The translations under genes and the position numbers were made by a program. Below are positions 1-11,068 of a DNA stretch of 11,091 bases, piece after piece. Positions within the stretch are counted from its first letter, which is position 1. Each line of letters opens with the position of its first letter. The notes beneath the pieces are model-generated. The model searched no databases. It was not told the origin of the DNA and saw only the letters and a list, made by a program, of their open reading frames with translations. Source of the stretch: CAWHNT01 sp963830775 (lineage in GTDB: Bacteria > Pseudomonadota > Alphaproteobacteria > Geminicoccales > Geminicoccaceae); the NCBI GenBank assembly GCA_963830775.1, contig CAWHNT010000020.1, forward strand, positions 1 through 11,091. Reading direction: 5' to 3'.

Positions 1-27
1 CGGCGCAGTAGCGCCCGCACGTTGGTG

Positions 28-49
28 CAACGCAGCAATGCTGCGGTTG
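28..49. promoter_or_regulatory. Dyad-symmetric site at left edge
   Basis: Positions 31-45 form a perfect odd dyad: seven-base arms around a single central A at 38. Adding CAAC (28-31) and GTTG (46-49 with one bulged G) extends it. The core is TGC/GCA-rich, as in operators of PhaR-type polyhydroxyalkanoate regulators, but that similarity is from memory and weak. It could be an operator, a hairpin or the 3' end of a gene lying off the left edge. Frame 1 is open from base 1 to a TGA at 82-84, which may be the tail of such a gene. Confidence 0.3.
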
Positions 50-60
50 TGGCTCGCCTG

Positions 61-101
61 AGGGTGCCTACGTCAGCACCCTGACCGCCGCCGGGGGCGG
101 T
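61..101. terminator. Two consecutive hairpins, possible terminator of an upstream gene
   Basis: Positions 61-67 (AGGGTGC) pair with 76-82 (GCACCCT) across an 8-base loop. Directly after, ACCGCC at 84-89 pairs with GGCGGT at 96-101 across six bases. Neither is followed by a T tract, so they do not form a classic intrinsic terminator. They may end transcription of a gene left of the window or simply be GC-rich self-complementarity. The first hairpin abuts a frame-1 TGA at 82-84 that closes a reading frame open from the window edge. Confidence 0.25.
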
Positions 102-160
102 GCTGCTCCGGCGGGGCGAGAGGATGATGGGCGGAATCGGAGCGGGGCGGCAGCCTGCCG

Positions 161-1072
161 GTGCGGGGGATCGCCTGGGGCGTGCTCGCCGTGCTGGCCT
201 GGGGTGTCTACAATGTCGGGGCCAAGGTCGGCGCCGCGCAGGGCTTTAGTGCTCCCGACCTCACCGTGCTGCGCTTCGGCGTCGCCGGGCTGATCATGCT
301 GCCCATGCTGCTGCGCATGGGGCTCCGCGACCTGGGCGGGCTCGGCTGGCCCCGGGGCCTGGCCCTCCTTCTGGCAGCGGGCCCGCTCTTCGGCCTATGC
401 GTGAACACCGGCTTCGTCCTGGCCCCGCTGGCGCATGGGGTGGTGCTCGGGCCGGGCTTCACCATGCTGGCGGCCGCAGGGCTCGGCTGGTGGGTGGAGG
501 GCGAGCGGCCGAGCGTCGCCCAGCTCTCCGGCACCGCCATCCTGCTCTTGGGCCTTCTCGTCATCGCCGCGGACGGGCTCGGTGCCGGCACGGGCGAGCT
601 GGTGTGGTTGGGCGACCTCGCCTTCGCCGCCACCGGCATCTTGTGGGGCACCTTCACCGTCATGCTCCGGCGCTGGCGCGTGGACGCGGTCCATGCCACG
701 GCCGTGGTTGCCGTGCTCTCCTCGGTGGTGCTGGTGCCGGGCTATCTGGCGCTCGTGGAGATGCCGGCCCTGCCGGCCGGTGCCGTGGCCGTCCAGGCGT
801 TCCTGCAGGGTGCGCTGGGCGGATGCCTGGGCGTGCTTGCCTACGGTGCTGCCGTGGGCCGGCTGGGGGCGGGCCGTGCCGCCCTCTTCCCGGCCTGCGT
901 GCCGGCGCTGGCGACGCTGCTTGCCGTGCCGGTCCTGGGGCTGGTGCCGGACGGCCTCCAGACTGCCGGGATCGTGCTCTGCACGCTGGGCCTGGTCACC
1001 GGTCTGGGCATTCTGGGCGGGCGGCAGCTTTCCGCCGCCGCCACGCCAATCGCCTGTCCCGCGCGGCCCTGA
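161..1072 (+). CDS. EamA/DMT-family inner-membrane transporter
   Basis: This 303-residue protein is almost entirely hydrophobic, with about ten membrane segments (near residues 3-22, 36-53, 66-86, 92-110, 122-139, 148-168, 178-198, 208-232, 240-258 and 266-286). They fall into two five-helix halves, the internal duplication typical of drug/metabolite transporters of the EamA (RhaT-like) group, whose usual length is about 290-310. The N-terminal repeat begins with a W-G-x-Y-N-V segment, as in many EamA proteins. The family exports or imports small metabolites such as amino acids; the substrate cannot be inferred here. The GTG start at 161 is chosen because an in-frame TGA lies at 125-127, no ATG occurs in frame, and a purine-rich stretch at 139-150 could bind ribosomes. 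The gene converges on the SBP cluster, with 12 bases between the stops. The reading frame is intact. Family assignment is firm; function is open. Confidence 0.85.
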   Translation: MRGIAWGVLAVLAWGVYNVGAKVGAAQGFSAPDLTVLRFGVAGLIMLPMLLRMGLRDLGGLGWPRGLALLLAAGPLFGLCVNTGFVLAPLAHGVVLGPGFTMLAAAGLGWWVEGERPSVAQLSGTAILLLGLLVIAADGLGAGTGELVWLGDLAFAATGILWGTFTVMLRRWRVDAVHATAVVAVLSSVVLVPGYLALVEMPALPAGAVAVQAFLQGALGGCLGVLAYGAAVGRLGAGRAALFPACVPALATLLAVPVLGLVPDGLQTAGIVLCTLGLVTGLGILGGRQLSAAATPIACPARP

Positions 1073-1078
1073 GGCCGC
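1063..1078. terminator. GC hairpin between convergent genes
   Basis: GCGGCC at 1063-1068 pairs perfectly with GGCCGC at 1073-1078 around a four-base loop that contains the transporter stop codon. On the minus strand it lies 6 nt after the stop of the third SBP gene (1085-1087), so it could act as a bidirectional 3'-end structure. There is no T tract on either side, so Rho-independent termination is uncertain. Confidence 0.35.
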
Positions 1079-1084
1079 CGGCTC

Positions 1085-2197
<1,113 letters not shown>

Positions 2198-2286
2198 GGT
2201 TGTCCTGCCTTCCTGATCCGACTTTCTCTCCCTGCATTCCAGGCATGCGCCAGCAGCAGGTTGGCGCGGACCTTAGTGGCGCCGAT

Positions 2287-2322
2287 GGCGGCCGGCAACG
2301 CTCACGACGAGCGGAGGCCGCC
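2287..2322 (-). promoter_or_regulatory. Intercistronic stem-loop after SBP paralogue 2
   Basis: GGCGGCC at 2287-2293 pairs with GGCCGCC at 2316-2322. Inside it, CGCTC at 2299-2303 pairs with GAGCG at 2309-2313 around a five-base loop, leaving an asymmetric internal loop. On the coding strand it starts 9 nt after the stop of the middle SBP gene. There is no following T tract, so it more likely stabilises the 3' end of the upstream cistron or attenuates read-through than terminates outright. Confidence 0.45.
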
Positions 2323-2331
2323 GTTCAGCGA

Positions 2332-3441
<1,110 letters not shown>

Positions 3442-3449
3442 CCGGATTG

Positions 3450-3455
3450 CCTCCC
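3450..3455 (-). promoter_or_regulatory. Ribosome binding site deciding the start of SBP paralogue 2
   Basis: GGGAGG on the minus strand lies 8 nt before ATG 3441. It supports this start over the in-frame GTG at 3504 and the ATG at 3483, which falls in the loop of the adjacent hairpin. Confidence 0.7.
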
Positions 3456-3467
3456 GTTGCTCGTTGC

Positions 3468-3500
3468 GGGCCGGGGCGGGCATGGCAACCGCCCCGGCCC
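3468..3500 (-). promoter_or_regulatory. Strong 12-bp intercistronic stem-loop after SBP paralogue 3
   Basis: Positions 3468-3479 pair without mismatch with 3489-3500 (GGGCCGGGGCGG with its complement), an all-G/C 12-bp stem around a nine-base loop. On the coding strand it begins 6 nt after the stop (3507-3509) of the first SBP gene and ends 13 nt before the ribosome site of the second. No T tract follows. By analogy with binding-protein cistrons of other transport operons, it probably protects the upstream mRNA from 3' exonucleases and lowers downstream expression. That role is inference. Confidence 0.55.
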
Positions 3501-3506
3501 TCACCG

Positions 3507-4616
<1,110 letters not shown>

Positions 4617-4625
4617 CTGCCTTTG

Positions 4626-4631
4626 CCTCCT
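4626..4631 (-). promoter_or_regulatory. Ribosome binding site of the first SBP gene
   Basis: AGGAGG on the minus strand, 9 nt before ATG 4616, is the best Shine-Dalgarno match of the SBP cluster. It suggests this first copy is the most strongly translated. Confidence 0.7.
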
Positions 4632-4690
4632 GGTCGCTCCCCGGGGTCACGGAACTAGCCCTACTGCGGCCGAGAGCAACAAGCACCGTG

Positions 4691-4717
4691 CCGCATGCGG
4701 CCTGCCCGGGGCAGGCC
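4691..4717. promoter_or_regulatory. Adjacent palindromes in the divergent SBP/asmA intergenic region
   Basis: CCGCATGCGG at 4691-4700 is a perfect 10-bp palindrome. It overlaps by two bases a dyad of eight-base arms (GGCCTGCC at 4699-4706, GGCAGGCC at 4710-4717) around CGG. The pair sits midway between the divergent starts at 4616 and 4810, where an operator for the SBP unit would be expected. No specific regulator family is recognised, and GC-rich DNA yields such dyads by chance. Confidence 0.35.
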
Positions 4718-4721
4718 ACCG

Positions 4722-4750
4722 TTGCAGGCCGAATCCCCGCTCTCTATAGG
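4722..4750 (+). promoter_or_regulatory. Possible sigma-70-type promoter for asmA
   Basis: TTGCAG at 4722-4727 and TATAGG at 4745-4750 are separated by 17 bp, about 60 bp before the asmA start. The -10 element keeps TATA and the -35 keeps TTG. This is one of the few AT-containing spots in the region. The match is moderate only. Confidence 0.35.
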
Positions 4751-4809
4751 AACTTGTCTGGCCCTGCTCCGCTGGTGCGGGCCGCCGTTCCGGAGGCGAG
4801 AGCACCCGC

Positions 4810-7800
4810 TTGCGAGCCATCGTCGTGGCCCTCGTGGCACTGGCCGCCGCGGTTCTCGTGGTGCTGGTCGCCGTACCACGGATCATCGCCGGCGAGGTCG
4901 TGCAGGCCGAGCTGCGCCGGGTCGTCGAAGAGACGGCCGGCAGCAGGCTCGCGGTGCGTGGCCGGCTGGGGATGAGCTTCTTTCCGCGGCCCCGGATCAC
5001 GCTGGGCCGGATCGAGATCGCCGACGCCCTCCGGCTGCCTGACCCAGTTCGCCTCCAGGCCGACCGGCTGGAGCTCGACGTGGCACCGCTCCAGCTCCTG
5101 GCCGGCCGGCTCGAGGTGCGCCGCGTGCGCGCCATCCGCCCGCATCTGGCGCTGCCGCAGAGCACGGCACCCACGGCCCTGGCCGCCGCCGTCCTCAAGG
5201 CCCTGGTCGTCCCGGGCCTGGAGCGTCTGGCCTCGATCCAGATCCTGGACGGATTGGTCGAGCGGGAGGGTGCCCCGGGCGCCCCGGCGCGCGTCCTGGT
5301 CGAGGATCTGGCCGGCTTTGTCCGCCGGGACGCGCTCCTGCGCCGGTTCGAGGCCACGCTCACCGGCAGCGCTGCCGACGCACCGGTGGATATCGAGGCC
5401 GAGGCCGGCGAGGCCGCCGCCGGCAAGCCTGCCAGCCTCTTCCTCGACCTCGTCCATGGCGGTGGCGGCCACCACGCCCGCCTCCAGTTCCAGGGCTTCG
5501 GCATCCTCACGGGCGAGGCATCGGAGCTCAAGGGCAGGCTCGAGCTGGAGGCGGCCGAGCCGCCCGACCTCTGGCGGCTGGTGGCACTCCTGACCAACCT
5601 GCGCCCGCCGGCAAGGCTGCCGAGGACGGCCCCCATCCTCGTTGCCGGCGATGTCGAGCTGACGCCCACGAAGCTCGCCTTCAGCGACGTCCGCGCCCAG
5701 CTCGGCCCCAACACGCTGGAGGTGAACGGCGAGCTCGGGTTCCAGGCCCCCGTCCGTCTCGATCTCGACATCGCGGCCGGCGAACTCACGACCACCGACG
5801 CCGCGGCCATCGATGACCTGCGCTGGCTCCTCGAGCTGCCCTGGCGCGGTGCACCGATCGAGGGCCGGGCCAACGTGCGGTTCGGGCTCCTCCGCTGGCA
5901 CGACCAGCCGATCCAGCAGCTGCGGGCCGAGCTGCGGCTCGGCGCCAACGGCGCACTCCTGGACCACCTGAGCGCCAGCCTGCCGGGCACGGCCGACCTC
6001 ACGCTGGTGGGTTCGCTGCGCCCGGATGGCCCGAGTGCCCGCTTCGAGGGCGACCTTACGCTGTCGGCCGAGGATGCACGGGGCACCCTGGCCACCCTCG
6101 GCGTGCCGCCTGAGAGCCTGCCCGCGGGCGGCCTGCGCGCCGTGGTGCTGCGATCGCAGGTGGCCGCCAACCGGGCCAGCGTCGCCTTGCGCAACTTCGA
6201 GCTGCGCGCGGACGGCTCGCGCCTCACGGGCTCGGCCGCTTTCGTCCCCGGCGTGCGGCCGCGCTTCGCGCTCTCGGCCACCGCCGACCGGCTGGACCTC
6301 GACCTCTACCGGCCGCCGCCCACGCTGTTCCAGGCAGGGTGGCTCCGGGAGCGGCTGACCGGCATCGACGCCGCGCTCGACCTCACCGTCGGCCGCGCCA
6401 GCCTGGGCGAGCTCTGGGCCGAGGGCCTCTATCTGCGCGCCTCGCTGGAGCAGGGCCTCCTGCGCGTGCCGCAGCTCAACGTGCGCGATCTTGCCGAGGC
6501 CCAGCTCAGCCTCTCCGGCAGCGGCGATCTGCCGGTGGAGAGCTTCCAGCTCACCGGTCAGGCCGTGATCGCCCGTCCCGCCCGCCTCCTGCGCGCCCTG
6601 GGCCTCGACCCGCCGCCCACCATCACCCGCTTCGCGCCCGTGCGTCTGACCGGCAGCGCCCGCGGCAGCCGCAGCGAGACCGAGGTCGAGCTGGACGTCG
6701 CCGCCTCAGGTGCCACGGGGCGCCTCAATGCCTCGCTGGGCCCATGGTTCGAGCACGCGCTGGCCCGGGCCACGCTCGATGTCCGTGCCGACCGGCTCGA
6801 GGACGCATTGCGCAATCTGGGCCTCCTCGTGGGCGAGCGGCCGGCCCTGGCGCGGCCGGCGCATCTTGCGGCCACGGTGGAGCCCGAGGCCGAGGGCTAT
6901 CGACTGGCCCTCCAGGCCGAGGCCCCGCCGGCCGACCTCTCGGCCCAGCTCAGCATCGGGGCCGGCGACGGGATTACGGCCATCGCCGGCAAGATCGAGA
7001 GCGGTGCCGTCGACCAGGATCTCCTGCGCAGTGCCATCGAGCTCGCCCCGCCAGCCTTGGGTGCTCCCCCGCTCCAGCCGATCATCTCCTGGCTCGGCCG
7101 CCTACCCGAAACGGTGCTGCCGCTGGAGCCCCTGCGCCGGCTCGACCTCGACCTCGAGCTGTCGACCGGCCGCCTCCTTGGCTCCGAGCCCGAGGCGCCT
7201 GCAGGTGCGCGCCTCCGGGTGGCCGAGGGCCTGGTCACCGTCGACCGGCTCCGGCTGCCGCTGGCCGGTGGGCACGCTCGCAGGCGTGGTGACCCTGGCC
7301 GGCATGCCGGCCGTCGGCACGCTGGGCCTGGACCTGAAGCTCGCGGGCGCCCAGGCCGACCGGCTCCTGGGCGGGCTGGGCATCGCACCGGCGCTCGGCG
7401 GAGAGCTGAGCCTGGGGGCACGCCTTGCTGCCAGCGGGCGGAGCATGGCCGAGCTTGTCGGCACGCTCGAGGGCGACGCCGAGCTCGAGCTCGCCCACGG
7501 CACCCTGCCGCCTTTGCTGCCGGGTGCGGCACCCCAGCCCGTCAGGGCGCTTAGCGGCCATCTCGTGGCCAAACGCGGCGTCCTGAGGTCCGAGCCGGAC
7601 CTGGCCCTCACGCTGGCAGATGCCGAAGGCAATGTGCGTTTCCGGCTCGACCTCGCGGCCTGGATCGCCGAGCTCGCCGTCACCTTGGCGCCACCCGGGC
7701 CCGAGGACCGGGCCAGGACCGTCACCCGCCGCTTCGTCGGTCCGCCGGACCGGCTGCGCCCGGTCGCGGGCGAGCCCGAGCCTGCTGACGCGGAGCTGCT

Positions 7801-7810
7801 TACGCCCTGA
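4810..7810 (+). CDS. AsmA-family envelope protein (one +1 frameshift near 7270)
   Basis: The protein begins with a single N-terminal membrane anchor (residues 2-20) and continues as an AsmA domain: ligand-free beta-rich repeats with the typical FFPRPRITLGRIEIAD stretch near residue 57, and the pLqLLaGrLEVRRV motif about 95-108. AsmA relatives (AsmA, TamB, YhdP, YicH) span the periplasm and are implicated in lipid transport to the outer membrane. The first frame runs to about 7270. The C-terminal AsmA module (TLAGVVTLAG onward, with the ASGRSMAELVGTLEG motif) continues in the next frame to TGA 7808-7810. Dropping one G from the GGG at 7270-7272 gives 1000 codons (999 residues), a usual size. 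The extra base is probably a sequencing insertion; a real lesion would remove the last ~180 residues. The TTG start at 4810 is chosen for the hydrophobic anchor and GGAGG at 4792-4796, though the 13-nt spacing is long. Confidence 0.8.
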
Positions 7811-9217
7811 TCAGTCCGACGGCCCCAGCATGGTCTCGGGCCGCACCCACTGGTCGAACTCCTCGGCCGTGAGCACGCCCAGGGCCAGGGCCGCCTCCTT
7901 CAGCGTGGTGCCTTCCTTGTGCGCCTTCTTGGCCACCTTGGCGGCGTTGTCGTAGCCGATCTTCGGGTTGAGGGCGGTTACCAGCATCAGGCTCTCGTGC
8001 AGGAGCTTGCCGATCCGGTCCCGGTCGGCCTCGATCCCGGCCACCATGTTGTCGGTGAAGCTGCGGCAGGAGTTCGGCGATCAGGCGGATCGACTGCAGC
8101 ACGTTGTAGATGATGACCGGCTTGAAGACGTTGAGCTCGAAATGCCCGTTCGAGCCGCCGACCGTCACCGCCACGTGGTTGCCCATCACCTGGCAGCAGA
8201 CCATGGTCATGGCCTCGGCCTGGGTCGGGTTCACCTTGCCCGGCATGATCGAGCTGCCGGGCTCGTTCTCCGGCAGCTTGAGCTCGCCCAGCCCGCAGCG
8301 CGGGCCCGAGCCCAGGAGCCGGATATCGTTGGCGATCTTCATCAGGCTGGTGGCCAGCACGTTGAGTGCCCCTGAGAGCTCGACCATGGCGTCGTGGCTG
8401 GCCAAGGCCTCGAACTTGTTGGGGGCGGTGACGAAGGGCAGGCCCGTGATCTGCGCCACCTCGGCTGCGAAGGCTTCGGCGAAGCCCTTCTTCGCGTTGA
8501 GCCCGGTGCCCACCGCCGTGCCGCCCTGGGCCAGCGGCCAGACGCGGGGCAAGGCCGCCTCGATGCGCTGGATGCCGTAGGCGATCTGCGCCGCGTAGCC
8601 GCCGAACTCCTGGCCCAAGCGTCAACGGCGTCGCGTCCTGGAGGTGGGTGCGGCCGATCTTGACGATCTCGGCGAAGGTCTCGGCCTTGCGCAGCAGTGC
8701 CGCGTGCAGGTGCTGGAGGGCCGGGATCAGCTCGCGCACCGCCTGCTCGCCGGCGGCGATATGCATGGCGGTCGGGAAGGTGTCGTTCGAGGACTGGCCG
8801 CGGTTCACGTCGTCGTTCGGGTGCACGGGCGACTTGCCGCCGCGCTGCCCTCCCAGGAGCTCGTTGGCCCGGGCGGCGATGACCTCGTTGGCGTTCATGT
8901 TGGTCTGGGTACCGGAGCCGGTCTGCCAGACGACGAGCGGGAACTCGTCGTCGCGGGCCCCGTCCACCACTTCCTGGGCGGCGGTGCCGATGGCCTGGGC
9001 CAGCCGCGGCTCCAGCCCACCCAGCTGCTGGTTCACCCGTGCCGCCGCCAGCTTCACGATCGCCCAGGGCGCGGATGAGCGGTGCGGGCATGCGCTCGCC
9101 GCCGATGCGGAAGTTCTGCAGGGAGCGCTGGGTCTGGGCACCCCAATAGCGGTCCGCCGGGACCTCGATCGGCCCGAAAGTGTCGGTCTCGATCCGCACG
9201 TTGCGCTCCACCGTCAT
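7811..9217 (-). CDS. fumC: Class II fumarate hydratase (three +1 frameshifts)
   Basis: Fumarase C catalyses reversible hydration of fumarate to L-malate in the TCA cycle as a cytoplasmic, iron-free homotetramer. The sequence is unmistakable but split over four segments: residues 1-51 (through RYWGAQTQRSLQNF), then GSGTQTNMNANE, SSNDTFPTAMHIA and GRTHLQDATPLTL, then GSSIMPGKVNPTQAEAM, and finally the C-terminal KKAHKEG and EEFDQWVRPE. Extra bases are inferred in CCC 9063-9065, CCC 8614-8616 and GG 8065-8066. Removing them gives 467 residues, equal to E. coli FumC. The catalytic base pair then falls at H191 (E. coli H188) and S321 (S318). ATG 9217 has AGGAAGGAG at 9224-9232. The gene lies downstream of the kinase gene and abuts asmA stop-to-stop. 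Three independent insertions in an otherwise perfectly conserved enzyme argue for sequence error rather than a pseudogene, but decay cannot be excluded. Confidence 0.88.
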
Positions 9218-9223
9218 GCCCGG

Positions 9224-9232
9224 CTCCTTCCT
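9224..9232 (-). promoter_or_regulatory. Ribosome binding site of fumC
   Basis: AGGAAGGAG on the minus strand, 6 nt before ATG 9217. It fixes the start and shows that the 5' end of fumC is well preserved despite the downstream frameshifts. Confidence 0.7.
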
Positions 9233-9247
9233 GCGCTAGCAGCCGGC

Positions 9248-9276
9248 AAGTGCGGTGCCGGAACGACCGCTGTCAA
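9248..9276 (-). promoter_or_regulatory. Possible fumC promoter (consensus -35, poor -10)
   Basis: The 105-bp gap between kinase and fumC contains a perfect TTGACA on the minus strand (9276-9271). At 17-bp spacing the -10 position reads GCACTT, a poor match. It would let fumC be transcribed independently of the kinase gene, but the weak -10 keeps this tentative. Confidence 0.25.
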
Positions 9277-9322
9277 CGGCAGCCCGTGTCGCAAGCCCGG
9301 CCGGCGCCGGCGGCGGGTCCGA

Positions 9323-11000
9323 TCAGGGCCCGGTGGCGGCTCCCTGCCGCTGCGGCGGCGGCTCCTCGGCGGCCTGCGGGAGCAGGAGGTGGAAGCGCGC
9401 CCCTCTGCCGGGCTCGCTGTCCACCTCCACCTGCCCCCCAGCCTGGTGGACGAAGCCGTGCACCTGGCTCAGTCCCAGCCCGGTGCCCTGGCCGTCCGGC
9501 TTGGTGGTGAAGAAGGGCTCGAAGAGTTGCGGTAGGGCCTGCGGCTCTATGCCGGGGCCGCTGTCGCTCACCGTCAGCCGGACCCAGCCCGGGGCACCGT
9601 CGGTCAGCGCCACGTTTGCCGTCGCGAGGGTGAGCCTGCCGCCATCGGGCATCGCATCGCGGGCGTTGACGAGCAGGTTGATCAGCGCGTGCTCGGCCTG
9701 CGCGGCGTCCAGCCGTACCGGCGCCAGGTCGGCTGCCAGCTCAAGCCCGACCTCGATGCCGTCCAGGCCGGGCCGCATCAGCGTCGTCACATGCCGGACC
9801 AGCGTATTGAGATCGAGCACGGCCGGGGTCAGCTTCTGCTCGCGCGCGAAGGTAAGCAGCTGCCGGATTCGGTCGCGCGCACGTCCCAGCGTTTCCCGTC
9901 CGGCCTCCAGAACCCGGCCCGCAGCCGGATCGTCGACATGGCGCTCGATGATGTTGAGGACGCTGCCGACCGACTGCAGGACGTTGTTGAAGTCGTGCGC
10001 GATCCCGCCGGTGAGCCGGCCCAGCGCCTCCAGCCGCTGCGCGCGTGCCAGCTGCTCCTGGGCACGACGGGCGCTCGCCGCCGCCCGCAGGCCGTAGAGG
10101 GCGAGTGCCAGCAGCAGGGCCGCGGCTACGGCCGCAGCAGCACCGTAGCCCAGCGTGAGCCGCCGCCACTCCGCTCGGGCCTCGCTCACCGCGAGCCCGA
10201 TGCTCACATAGACCGGGTAGCCGTCGATGCGGCGGTAGGCGTAGAGCCGCTCCACGCCGTCGACCTGGGCCACCGTCCTGAACATCCCGCGCTTCGGCTC
10301 AGTCGTGATCGCCCGCAGGAGACCGCTGGCGGCCGAGAGACGGGTCGGTGCGGTGCCGGGCAGCGGGGGATACCGCACGAGGATGGCGCCCAATTCCTTG
10401 GTCAGGCCGATGACCCGGTCGCTCCCTGGGAGCACCCGCCCGAAGAAGTCCTGGAAGTAGTCCGGCCTGATCGAGGCGATGACGATGCCGCCGTCCGGTC
10501 CGGTCCGTGCCATGCTGGTGTTGAAGGCCTGCCGGCCCGTGGCACGGCCGACGAAGGGATCGCTGACGTAGAGGCCGCGAAACCCTGAGCGATAGGCCAG
10601 CATGAAATCGCGGTCGGCCACGGGCACGGGCTGCATCGGCGGCGCGATCTGGCTGCTGGCCCAGTAGGTTCCGGTCTCGTCGACCAGCCACAGCGAGTTC
10701 GACCTGGGCGAGCTTGTCGGAGATCGATGCCAGATCGGCGTGCAGCTCACGCAACTCCCGGATCGTGGTCCAGTCCATGCCCCTGGCCCTGAGGTCCACA
10801 AGCAGCAGCGCCAGCTCGTGCGTCTCGAACACCTTGGCGGTATGTTCGAGGAGCAGGTCCGCGGTCCGGTCCGCCTCCCGCTCCAGGGCGGCCATGACCT
10901 GCCTGTACTCGATCCAGGCCGCGACGCACCACAGCGCCAAGGGGACCGCCACGACGGCCGCGAGCAGCAGGATGGCGAACCGGCCGCCGAGCGCGCGCAC
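9323..11000 (-). CDS. Membrane sensor histidine kinase with Cache-like periplasmic domain (one +1 frameshift)
   Basis: The restored protein has about 558 residues. An N-terminal membrane helix (8-30) is followed by a periplasmic region (about 31-282) with Cache/PDC-like features: SLWLVDETGTYW near 102-113, RDFMLAYRSGFRGLYVSDP near 130-148, and a GYPVYVSIGL ending typical of the second lobe. A second helix (about 283-307) leads to a dimerisation/H-box with phospho-acceptor H335 in GGIAHDFNN. The catalytic domain follows: N-box NLLVNARDA (441-449), DSGPGIE (479-485), FEPFFTTK and GTGLGLS (505-511). There is no receiver domain, and no response regulator is in the window. The GTG start at 11000 is preceded by GGAGG at 11011-11015, with an in-frame TAG at 11061-11063. 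The frame breaks near 10698-10703 (about residue 100) by one extra base. Cache kinases often sense small carboxylates or amino acids; the ligand is unknown here. Confidence 0.85.
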
Positions 11001-11056
11001 CCCCTCCCGTCCTCCAGGCCCGGCAGCCGCGACGTCCGACGGTCGCGGCCGGCAGC

Positions 11057-11068
11057 ACCACTAGTGGT
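11057..11068. promoter_or_regulatory. 12-bp palindrome upstream of the kinase gene
   Basis: ACCACTAGTGGT is a perfect palindrome 57 bp before the kinase start. It lies in the likely promoter region and contains one of the few AT-rich steps there. It could be an operator, possibly for a divergent gene beyond the right edge. No regulator family is recognised. Confidence 0.3.

Noticed and set aside
1..84. Tail of an upstream coding gene in frame 1 ending at TGA 82-84
   Set aside because: Only 27 codons are visible, with no recognisable family and no way to judge coding from so short a stretch. It is mentioned but not called as a gene.
3442..3504. A longer N-terminus for SBP paralogue 2 starting at GTG 3504
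   Set aside because: It would place 21 extra residues before the twin-arginine signal, lies within the strong intercistronic hairpin and lacks a ribosome site. ATG 3441 has GGGAGG at good spacing.
4647..6281. A 544-codon minus-strand frame and another of 407 codons opposite asmA
   Set aside because: Ser/Arg/Pro-rich antisense frames produced by high GC content. The plus-strand AsmA product has a membrane anchor and family motifs, and no minus-strand domain is recognisable.
7265..10705. Programmed ribosomal frameshifting as explanation for the broken genes
   Set aside because: The sites lack slippery heptamers with downstream structures, there are three in one enzyme gene, and the families concerned are not known to use it. 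Extra bases in the sequence explain all cases.
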